8,628 nucleotides of DNA from an uncultured Actinomycetes bacterium. GTDB taxonomy: Bacteria; Actinomycetota; Thermoleophilia; Solirubrobacterales; 70-9. Position 1 is the first letter of the stretch; every line of letters starts with the position of its first letter. Shown here piece by piece: positions 1 through 5,032 of this stretch. Under the pieces are notes generated by a model. That model was not told the DNA's origin. It did no database searches and saw only the letters and a program-made list of their open reading frames with translations. The DNA is taken from contig CAMPIP010000097.1 in the NCBI GenBank assembly GCA_946886425.1, forward strand, positions 1 through 8,628, given 5' to 3'. Made by a program: the position numbers and the translations under genes.

Positions 1-207
1 CAGCCGGGAGACCAGGGCCTCGATTCCCTCAGCCCCCGGGAGCTCGAGATCGCCCATCTCGTCAGCGAGGGCATGACCAACCGCGAAATCGGCGCCCGGC
101 TCTTCCTCAGCGACAAGACCGTCGAGTCCCACCTCACCCACGTCTTCCAGAAGCTCGGCCTCCGCTCGCGCACGCAGGTCGCCGCCAAGGTGGCCGGCAT
201 GCGGTGA
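1..207 (+). CDS. LuxR/NarL-type transcriptional regulator, C-terminal HTH (partial, 5' end outside window)
   Basis: The first 68 codons of the window, in frame from base 1 to a TGA at 205-207, encode the end of a LuxR-type DNA-binding domain. The LSPRELEI start of the helix-turn-helix is at residues 10-17, the TNREIGARLFLSDKTVESHL core (scaffold and recognition helix) at 26-45, and the FQKLGLRSRTQVA ending at 49-61. This domain binds DNA as a dimer and regulates transcription. The receiver, sensor or ATPase part lies outside the window, so it cannot be said whether this is a two-component response regulator or a large LAL/MalT-like protein. The gene converges on the vapBC pair. Family assignment is secure; the target and signal are unknown. 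Confidence 0.93.
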   Translation, partial: QPGDQGLDSLSPRELEIAHLVSEGMTNREIGARLFLSDKTVESHLTHVFQKLGLRSRTQVAAKVAGMR

Positions 208-212
208 TTTAG

Positions 213-244
213 GGATCACCCCGATGACGAGGCTCCCGTGATCC
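213..244. repeat. Inverted repeat just after the luxR-type stop codon
   Basis: GGATCAC (213-219) and GTGATCC (238-244) are perfect inverted copies separated by 18 bases, beginning five bases after the luxR-type stop. The transcript could form a 7-bp hairpin there. No T-run follows on the plus strand, so it is not a canonical intrinsic terminator; it could be a factor-dependent 3' end or a protein-binding site. Apart from this and the minus-strand terminator at 309-340, nothing recognisable is seen in 208-378. Confidence 0.4.
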
Positions 245-308
245 TGAAACGAACCAGCCGCGCCGGCCACTATTTGGTCAAGGTCGGCGGCGAACGTAGA
301 TGGACCGG

Positions 309-340
309 AAGCCAAAAAACCCCGCATTTGCGGGGCTATC
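309..340 (-). terminator. Rho-independent terminator of the vapBC operon
   Basis: On the minus strand a hairpin with stem GCGGGG/CCCCGC (bases 320-325 paired with 330-335, loop 326-329) is followed directly by a run of six T residues (plus-strand A-run 314-319). This is the classic intrinsic terminator layout. It lies about 43 bases beyond the end of vapC and is oriented to stop transcription coming from vapBC before it enters the convergent luxR-type gene. Confidence 0.85.
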
Positions 341-378
341 TGGAGCTAGATTTGTTACCCCAAAGCCCAGCTGATCGG

Positions 379-771
379 CTAGCCAGAATGGCTGGCAACT
401 GAGACGCCGGGAAGTTCGGCAAAGGCCCGCTGGTCGGAGCTCACAACCTGCCGATTCTGGGCCCGTGCCGTCGCGGCGATGATGAGGTCGTGGGCGCCGC
501 GTGGCGTTCCCGTCCGTCGAACATGCGCCAGGAGGTCGGCATGTGCGTCGGCCACGTCGAGGTCATAGGGCTCGATCGAGACTGCGTCGAGGATCGCCTC
601 GACGAAGCGCTCTCGTTTGTTCCGCCGACGCCCTTTCGCCAGCCGAACGCCGACCTTCAACTCCGCCACGGTGACCGCTGCCACAGCGACATCATCGCCG
701 TCGTCGATCACTTCGACCAGAGCATCTCCCCCCCGCTCGGCATCGACCAGCACCGTCGTGTCGAGAATCAA
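379..771 (-). CDS. vapC: VapC-family PIN-domain ribonuclease toxin
   Basis: This 130-residue protein is a PIN-domain endoribonuclease, the toxin of a type II toxin-antitoxin pair; family members cleave specific tRNA or rRNA sites when released from the antitoxin. The acidic metal-binding residues are in the expected places: D4 (MILDTT), E37 (VAELKVG), D95 (GAHDLIIAATA) and D113 (SSDQRAF). The length is normal for VapC. The start is a TTG at 771-769 overlapping the antitoxin stop by four bases (TTGA). The next candidate, GTG at codon 7, would remove D4, so the TTG start is preferred. All catalytic acids are present, so the toxin looks intact. The RNA target cannot be predicted. Confidence 0.92.
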   Translation of the reverse strand: MILDTTVLVDAERGGDALVEVIDDGDDVAVAAVTVAELKVGVRLAKGRRRNKRERFVEAILDAVSIEPYDLDVADAHADLLAHVRRTGTPRGAHDLIIAATARAQNRQVVSSDQRAFAELPGVSVASHSG

Positions 772-1019
772 GCGCGCCAGGGGTCCGCCACCGGCTCCAC
801 GATCTCACGAAGCTCGCGCAGCTCACCTGCCCATGCATCGTCAGGCCGGTTGACGCGAAGCGCCTCCTTGAGCGCCTTCCCGGTTCCGCCGCCCGTCGGA
901 CCGATGGTCGCCACAGCGCGACCATGGCGAACCACAACGTAGGACTCGCCGTCCCGCTCCACGTCATCGAGAACCTCCGAGAACCGGCGGGATGCATCGG
1001 TGGCGCTCAACTGCTTCAT
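768..1019 (-). CDS. vapB: Phd/YefM-type antitoxin (VapB role)
   Basis: This 83-residue protein is the antitoxin partner of the PIN toxin. The N-terminal part matches the Phd/YefM fold: KQLSATDASRRFSEVLDDVE at residues 2-21 (helical DNA-binding/dimerisation part) and SYVVVRHGRAVATIGP at 26-41 (the usual strand with a GRxVA signature). The charged C-terminus (about 45-83, with ELRELREIVEP) would wrap around and inhibit the toxin. It is the first gene of a two-gene operon and its stop overlaps the vapC start by four bases. The ATG is preceded by no Shine-Dalgarno sequence; a GATAAT hexamer eight bases upstream suggests a leaderless mRNA. Antitoxins of this family usually repress their own promoter, which fits the repeat directly upstream. 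Confidence 0.9.
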   Translation of the reverse strand: MKQLSATDASRRFSEVLDDVERDGESYVVVRHGRAVATIGPTGGGTGKALKEALRVNRPDDAWAGELRELREIVEPVADPWRA

Positions 1020-1039
1020 GGAATCAGATTATCAGATTC
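1020..1039 (-). promoter_or_regulatory. vapBC promoter -10 and overlapping operator-like repeat
   Basis: Just upstream of the vapB ATG, plus-strand bases 1021-1039 read GAATCAGATTATCAGATTC. It contains two exact tandem copies of ATCAGATT (1023-1030, 1031-1038) and is also nearly palindromic, with GAATC/GATTC arms at 1021-1025 and 1035-1039. On the minus strand GATAAT (1033-1028) resembles a sigma70-type -10 element and ends eight bases before the ATG, which would place the transcription start at or next to the start codon. No convincing -35 is seen. An AT-rich repeat over the -10 is what an autorepressing antitoxin would bind. The function is inferred. Confidence 0.55.
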
Positions 1040-1069
1040 ATTGCCCACGCGACGCGCCGTGGACCTGCA

Positions 1070-1312
1070 TCAAGCGGCCAGCGTGTCTCGGTTCTCGACC
1101 GAGCTAGCCAGCCTGGCGCTCACCACGGCGCGTCGGAGAAGCGGCGGGACGGCGTTGCCGATCTGGTTGTACTGACAGAGATGGCGCTCCCCGTGGCGGC
1201 CCTCTCGGGCGAGGAGCTTCTGGCTCACGACGGTCGGCTTTGCGCTCGGATCGATCGTGGCGCCGCCAGCCGACGATGCGATATCGCCGATTTTTCTCAC
1301 CGCTTCCGAGGA
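1070..1312 (-). pseudogene. DNA (cytosine-5) methyltransferase C-terminal remnant
   Basis: One minus-strand frame, ending at a TGA at 1070-1072, reads through IDPSAKPTVVSQKLL and then QYNQIGNAVPPLLRRAVVSA. The QIGNAVPP block (about 1165-1142) is conserved motif X of DNA cytosine-5 methyltransferases, and PTVV resembles the segment that precedes motif IX. The usual stretch between them (a RExARLQxFPD-type motif IX) is missing, as if about 20-30 codons were deleted. No catalytic PCQ or ENV motif, AdoMet-binding motif or start codon can be found upstream before the neighbouring gene. This is therefore a decayed fragment, not a working enzyme. It probably marks a former restriction-modification or orphan methyltransferase gene. 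The left limit is the stop codon; the right limit is approximate. Confidence 0.7.
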
Positions 1313-1358
1313 TGGGCCTCCTCGGGCTCGGCCCGAACGGCCGGCCGATCCGGCTCGG

Positions 1359-1697
1359 TCACACGGGGGCGGCTTCAAACTCGGGCAGCCCGGAATCCGC
1401 GCTGTCCGAGCATCCCGTCTGCAGCACGGAGGGCTGGAGGCCCAGCAGGCGCAGATCCAGCAACAGCTCGCCCATGCTCCGCTCGTCGAGCGGCGGCACC
1501 GGCGAGCCGGCGCCGATCTCGATCTGCCACCCGACGTCGATCTCACCCTCGGGACCCGGCTGGGTGAGCCGCAGGAGGCGAATCGCCGCCTCGGGAGCAG
1601 CGTCGCGCAGGCGCTCGATCTCCGACGTCAGCCAGCTCTGCAGCTCCTCGGGGGCAACGGGGGCGAATGGATGGCAGCGGACCGCGATCTGATTCAT
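1359..1697 (-). CDS. Hypothetical protein, 112 residues, downstream of mrpG
   Basis: I do not recognise this family. The frame is open for 112 codons from an ATG, and the protein has a normal soluble composition: an N-terminal MNQIAVRCHPFAP strand, an amphipathic helix around 17-40 (EELQSWLTSEIERLRDAAPE), a strand-like GEIDVGWQIEIG near 50-61, and a leucine-rich helix MGELLLDLRLLGLQPSVL at 74-91, ending in a short acidic tail. There is no signal peptide or membrane segment. It follows mrpG by 69 bases on the same strand, so it may be read through from the antiporter operon, although a GC-rich palindrome sits between them. No strong ribosome-binding site is seen; a GGAAGG lies rather far (about 15 bases) upstream. 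The overlapping frames on both strands look like shadows. Confidence 0.7.
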   Translation of the reverse strand: MNQIAVRCHPFAPVAPEELQSWLTSEIERLRDAAPEAAIRLLRLTQPGPEGEIDVGWQIEIGAGSPVPPLDERSMGELLLDLRLLGLQPSVLQTGCSDSADSGLPEFEAAPV

Positions 1698-1752
1698 GCA
1701 CCGATCGTCCGCCTTCCCACGGGGGCGGGCAATGGGTGCTTCTAACCATTTC

Positions 1753-1766
1753 GGGGCCGCGGCCCC
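1753..1766 (-). repeat. Perfect GC palindrome at the 3' end of mrpG
   Basis: GGGGCCGCGGCCCC is a perfect 14-base palindrome that begins immediately after the mrpG stop codon on the minus strand. RNA from it could fold into a five-pair GC stem with a four-base loop. No U-run follows, so a classical intrinsic terminator is not supported. It could still slow polymerase, protect the 3' end of the mrp mRNA, or lower expression of the 112-residue gene downstream. Confidence 0.45.
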
Positions 1767-2087
1767 TCAGGCGTCCGCGTCGTTCTCGTCCGGGGCCTGG
1801 GTCGATTCGCGGCGGCGCATCGCGGCGGCGATCGAGTGGCTCGAGAGCGGCGCGGTGATGACGACGAAGACCGCGACGAGGAGCGCGCTGGTGGTCGTCT
1901 CGACCTTCCCGGTCGCAAACGCGGCGAGCAGGATCGCGATCACGCCCGGCCCGGTGACGAGCCCCGCGGCGTGGGTCTGGAGGTAGAGGTCGGAGTTGCG
2001 CAGGAGCCCGATCAGCCCGATCGTCGCCAGCAGCAGGCCGGTCGCGATGAACAGACCCGCCAGAATGTCGAGGATCGGGTCGATCAC
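1767..2087 (-). CDS. mrpG: Mrp/Mnh cation:proton antiporter subunit G
   Basis: MrpG (MnhG, PhaG) is a small membrane subunit of the Mrp monovalent cation/H+ antiporter. The 106-residue protein has three membrane segments, at about 6-28, 40-60 and 66-84. The family signature GLIGLLRNSDLYLQTHAAG is at about 24-42 and the conserved ITAPLSSHSIA block at about 77-87. A short hydrophilic tail rich in D and E (APDENDADA) ends the protein. The GTG start overlaps the mrpF stop by four bases (GTGA), so the two are translationally coupled. It is the last gene of the antiporter set, followed directly by a GC palindrome. Confidence 0.93.
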   Translation of the reverse strand: MIDPILDILAGLFIATGLLLATIGLIGLLRNSDLYLQTHAAGLVTGPGVIAILLAAFATGKVETTTSALLVAVFVVITAPLSSHSIAAAMRRRESTQAPDENDADA

Positions 2088-2353
2088 CGGAACGGCCCAC
2101 CCCGGCTGGCGTACTGCGTCGCGGCGACGGTGGCGGCGAAGGACAGCAGCGCCAGGGCCAGGGCGGCGTCGATGTAGAACGAGACGTCCCGGAGGTAGGA
2201 GAGCAGCGCCAGCAGCATGATCACCAGCGAGACCAGGACGTCGAGGGCCAACACGCGGTGCAGCGCGTCCTCGGCCCGCAGCATCAGGATGCCCCCGCCG
2301 ACGAGCAGGAGCACGGCCCAGCCGGCGGCCACGTTGAGGACGACGTCGGGCAT
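2084..2353 (-). CDS. mrpF: Mrp/Mnh cation:proton antiporter subunit F
   Basis: MrpF (MnhF, PhaF) is a small integral membrane subunit required for assembly and activity of the Mrp complex. The 89 residues contain three membrane spans at about 8-24, 35-52 and 60-80. The family block RAEDALHRVLALDVL at about 26-40 corresponds to the usual R-G-P-x-x-x-D-R-V-x-A-x-D pattern, and the FYIDAALALALLSFAATVA helix is typical. In this copy the glycine-proline of the usual RGP is AE. The ATG follows the mrpE stop with no gap (TGAATG), and the stop overlaps the GTG of mrpG. Confidence 0.92.
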   Translation of the reverse strand: MPDVVLNVAAGWAVLLLVGGGILMLRAEDALHRVLALDVLVSLVIMLLALLSYLRDVSFYIDAALALALLSFAATVAATQYASRGGPFR

Positions 2354-2830
2354 TCAGCCGGCCACCCGGCGCTGGCGCGGCCGCTCGCGGGAGTGGCGCT
2401 CACGGACGCCGTCCGGGTCGCCGGCTTCGAGCAGGTGGACGAGCAGGGTCCCGCGCTCCTCGTCGACGTCGACCACCACCTCGTCGGGCGCCTCGCCGGT
2501 CAGCACGCCCCAGAGGGCAACCGCGGCGGACGACCGGCCTTCCCTCGGGATCTCGACCAGCCCCGGGCTGGCGGGGCGCCCCAGGCAGAAGCGGCTCACC
2601 CGCCAGCTGCCGCGGACCACCTCGGCGATCGTCACCGCGGCCACGGCCAGCGCGGCGGATGCGCGGCTGAGGAGCGGCAGCCGGGCATCGCCGCTCTCCG
2701 GCACCCGCAGGGCATAGGCGATGGCGAGCGAAAGCGCCGCCCCCACCAGCACGTCGCCGGGCCGGAGACTGGTCAGCACCAGCAGGTAGATCAGCAGGAG
2801 CCCGGCCGCGCGTTCCACCACCCTCCTCAT
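2354..2830 (-). CDS. mrpE: Mrp/Mnh cation:proton antiporter subunit E
   Basis: MrpE (MnhE, PhaE) is a 158-residue subunit, a normal length for the family. The N-terminus has hydrophobic segments at about 9-21 and 28-42 plus a third helix about 58-72 that leads into the conserved VVRGSWRVSRFCLG region (71-84). The C-terminal half is a soluble domain, with VEIPREGRSSAAVALWGVLTGE followed by a VVVDVDEERGTLLVHLLE strand region (118-135), the usual part where family members show a small cytoplasmic fold. The arginine-rich tail (RERHSRERPRQRR) is longer and more basic than I would expect and may contact the membrane surface or rRNA-like polyanions non-specifically. The ATG overlaps the mrpD stop by four bases (ATGA). 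Confidence 0.9.
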   Translation of the reverse strand: MRRVVERAAGLLLIYLLVLTSLRPGDVLVGAALSLAIAYALRVPESGDARLPLLSRASAALAVAAVTIAEVVRGSWRVSRFCLGRPASPGLVEIPREGRSSAAVALWGVLTGEAPDEVVVDVDEERGTLLVHLLEAGDPDGVRERHSRERPRQRRVAG

Positions 2831-4203
2831 CGCAGGGCCCCCGGCACGCTGAGGGCGGCGTCACGGCTGAGGTCGAGCAGCGGCTCCGGCACGATTCCAC
2901 CGGCCAGGATAAGCAGCGCCAGGGCCGCGACCAGGAGCCTCTGCGCCCGCGGGCTGGCGGTGGTGGCCGGGTTCGGGCGCCAGAACTCGTACTGGTAGAT
3001 CTGGAACATGTAGATGAAGGAGAGCACTCCCCCGAGGAAGAGGAGCCCGACGAGGACGGCGCTGTCGGCGGCGACGCCGGCCCGGAAGAGCTCGAGCTTG
3101 CCGATGAAGCCGGCCGCCGGCGGGATCCCGGCCACGCTGAGGGCGCCGACGGCGAAGGCGGCCCCGACCAGGGCGCCCCGCATCCCGGCCGCCAGGAACA
3201 GCAGGGTCTTGTTGAGCGAGTTGACGACCGCGTAGAGCACGGCCGCCGCGAATCCCACCGGACCGCCGACCCCGATCGCGACGAGCACGTACCCGACCTG
3301 CCCGATCGTCGAGTACGCCAGGACCTCGGCGGGGCCGCGGCGGGACACCGCGAGCACTCCCCCGTAGAGGATCGAGGCGGACCCGATCACGATCAGGGCG
3401 ACCGCACCCAGCGCCAGCTCATCCGGCAGCAGCTCGCCGCCGAAGCGCAGGAGGCCGTAGCTGCCGATGTTGGCGAGGCCGCCGCTGAGGATCGCGGCGA
3501 CCGCCGGGCGCGCCCCCGTATAGACGGTCGGGAGCCAGAAGTGGAACGGGAAGAGCCCCAGCTTGACGCCGAAGGCGACCAGGAAGCCGATCGCGATCAG
3601 CAGCGCCGCGTTCGGCTCCACGGTCGAGATCCGCTCCCCGATCGCCTCCATGCTCAGGGTCCCGGTCACGTGGTAGAGCCCCGCCACGGAGATCAGGAAG
3701 AAGAAGGTGCCGAGCAGGTTGACCGCCGTGAACACGAAGGCCGCGCTGAGCTCGCGTCGCCCGCCGCCGTAGGTCGCGAGGATGTAGGAGGCCGTCATCG
3801 CGACCTCGAAGAAGACGTAGAAGTTGAACAGGTCGGCGGTCAGGAACACACCGGACAGCCCGGCCCCCAGCAGGACGACGAGCCCCGGGAAGGTCCGCTC
3901 GCGCACGCCGCCGAGCACCTCGTGCGTCATCGCCGCCAGCAGCGCCAGCGCGGAGAGCAGCGCGAACAGCACCCCGAGGCCGTCGGCCCGAAGCGAGATG
4001 CCCACCCCGGCGGGCCAGTTGCCGGTCGTCGCGGCGATCGGCTCGCCCGGCACCACGCTGGCGGCGAGGACGACGAGCGACGCCAGGCTGGCGGCCAGCG
4101 CGGCCACCGCGCACCAGCCGACCAGCGGCCGGCGCCCGTCGAACGCCAGCAGCAGGGCACCCGCCGCCCAGGGGACGATCAGCGGCAGGGAGAGCTCGAT
4201 CAC
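2827..4203 (-). CDS. mrpD: Mrp/Mnh cation:proton antiporter subunit D (NuoN/M-like)
   Basis: MrpD is one of the two large channel-type subunits, homologous to the proton-pumping NuoL/M/N subunits of complex I. The 458-residue protein is almost entirely membrane helices. Key ion-path residues are present: E133 in FNFYVFFEVAMTASY, K214 in FGVKLGLFPFHFWLP, K332 in NSLNKTLLF and K369 in GFIGKLELF. It is shorter than the roughly 490-500 residues typical of MrpD. The loss is largely between LLFLAAGMRG (335-343) and GALSVAGIPPAAGF, where the usual LGGLarrMP connector is missing. The GTG start overlaps the mrpC stop (GTGA). The identity is certain; the effect of the shortened segment is unknown. Confidence 0.96.
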   Translation of the reverse strand: MIELSLPLIVPWAAGALLLAFDGRRPLVGWCAVAALAASLASLVVLAASVVPGEPIAATTGNWPAGVGISLRADGLGVLFALLSALALLAAMTHEVLGGVRERTFPGLVVLLGAGLSGVFLTADLFNFYVFFEVAMTASYILATYGGGRRELSAAFVFTAVNLLGTFFFLISVAGLYHVTGTLSMEAIGERISTVEPNAALLIAIGFLVAFGVKLGLFPFHFWLPTVYTGARPAVAAILSGGLANIGSYGLLRFGGELLPDELALGAVALIVIGSASILYGGVLAVSRRGPAEVLAYSTIGQVGYVLVAIGVGGPVGFAAAVLYAVVNSLNKTLLFLAAGMRGALVGAAFAVGALSVAGIPPAAGFIGKLELFRAGVAADSAVLVGLLFLGGVLSFIYMFQIYQYEFWRPNPATTASPRAQRLLVAALALLILAGGIVPEPLLDLSRDAALSVPGALR

Positions 4204-4598
4204 AGCGCCGCCCTCTCCTCTTCGTCGTGCTCGGGGGCGTCCTGGCGCTCCAGCTCCTCTTCCTCCTCGGCCTCGGCCTCGGCCAGCCGGTCGAGCTCCC
4301 TGGTCCGGTAGGCGAGGACGACCCGGAGCAGCAGGGCGAGCAGGAGCGAGGTCATCCCGAGCCCGATCACGATCGCGGTCAGCGCCATCGCTTGGCTGAG
4401 GGGATCGCTGATCTCGCCGTCGGGGAGCGGATAGATCGGGGCGTTGCCGCGCCCGATCCCGGAGGCGATCAGGGTCAGGACCGCCGACTGGGAGATCAGC
4501 AGGAAGCCGATCACGACCCGGACCAGGTCCCGGCGCAGCAGCAGGTACGCGCCGGTGCCGAACAGGGCGGCGATCGCGGCGGCGAAGACGAGCCTCAT
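4200..4598 (-). CDS. mrpC: Mrp/Mnh cation:proton antiporter subunit C (NuoK-like) with acidic C-terminal tail
   Basis: MrpC is the NuoK homologue of the antiporter, with three membrane helices at about 3-21, 26-49 and 69-96. The conserved DPLSQAMALTAIVIG at 65-79 is the hallmark motif of MrpC/NuoK proteins, and GFLLISQSAVLTLIASG (31-47) fits helix 2. After helix 3 the protein carries an added hydrophilic tail (98-132) that is extremely rich in glutamate, with EAEAEEEEELE at 107-117 and DEEER at 125-129. Typical MrpC proteins are about 110-125 residues and end with a shorter tail, so this is a lineage-specific extension that should lie in the cytoplasm. The ATG overlaps the mrpB stop by four bases. 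Confidence 0.94.
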   Translation of the reverse strand: MRLVFAAAIAALFGTGAYLLLRRDLVRVVIGFLLISQSAVLTLIASGIGRGNAPIYPLPDGEISDPLSQAMALTAIVIGLGMTSLLLALLLRVVLAYRTRELDRLAEAEAEEEEELERQDAPEHDEEERAAL

Positions 4599-5032
4599 CG
4601 CCCCTGCTCCGGCGGCGAGGAGGCGAGGTGGTGGATCAACATCGTCAGGACGCCGACCACGAGCACGAACAGGGCGAGGTCGAAGGCGACGGCCGCGATC
4701 ACCTCGAGGGACCCGACGTGCACCGGCTCGTCCCCCGGGTGCGGCAGGTAGGTGAAGGGCGGATCATCGCCGAGGAGGCCGGAGAAGCCGACCGCGAGCG
4801 CGACCAGCAGCCCGCCGATCGCGGCGGCGGGCGCCGCGCGCAGGACCGGCAGCATCGCCTCCACCCGCTCCGCGCCGAGGGCGATGTACTGGAGCGCGAT
4901 CGCAAGGGCGACGATGACGCCGGCGCTGAAGCCGTCGCCGACGTCCGCGTAGCCCTTGACGATCAGCGCCGCGGCGACGATCAGGGCGGGCGCCAGCAGG
5001 CGCTGGGCCAGCCTCTCGATCACGACCGTCAC
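4595..5032 (-). CDS. mrpB: Mrp/Mnh cation:proton antiporter subunit B
   Basis: MrpB (MnhB) is a four-helix membrane subunit of the antiporter. The 145-residue protein shows the family pattern LAPALIVAAALIVKGYADVGDGFSAG early on (about 13-38), where the GxxxxGxGFxxG loop is diagnostic, then a helix to about 52, a third helix around 67-87 and a fourth at 110-135 ending in TMLIHHL. The polar loop FTYLPHPGDEPVHVGSLEV links helices 3 and 4. The GTG start overlaps the mrpA stop by four bases (GTGA). MrpB is encoded as a separate protein here, as in typical group 1 operons, and not fused to MrpA. Confidence 0.93.
   Translation of the reverse strand: MTVVIERLAQRLLAPALIVAAALIVKGYADVGDGFSAGVIVALAIALQYIALGAERVEAMLPVLRAAPAAAIGGLLVALAVGFSGLLGDDPPFTYLPHPGDEPVHVGSLEVIAAVAFDLALFVLVVGVLTMLIHHLASSPPEQGR

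Noticed and set aside
238..402. A 54-codon plus-strand frame from GTG 238, with a GAGG five bases upstream.
   Set aside because: It runs through the strong minus-strand terminator hairpin and into the 3' end of vapC, and shows no recognisable domain, so it is probably a chance frame.
1257..1745. A 162-codon plus-strand frame over the small unknown gene.
   Set aside because: It spans the methyltransferase relic and the minus-strand gene and has a low-complexity R/A/Q composition typical of a shadow frame.
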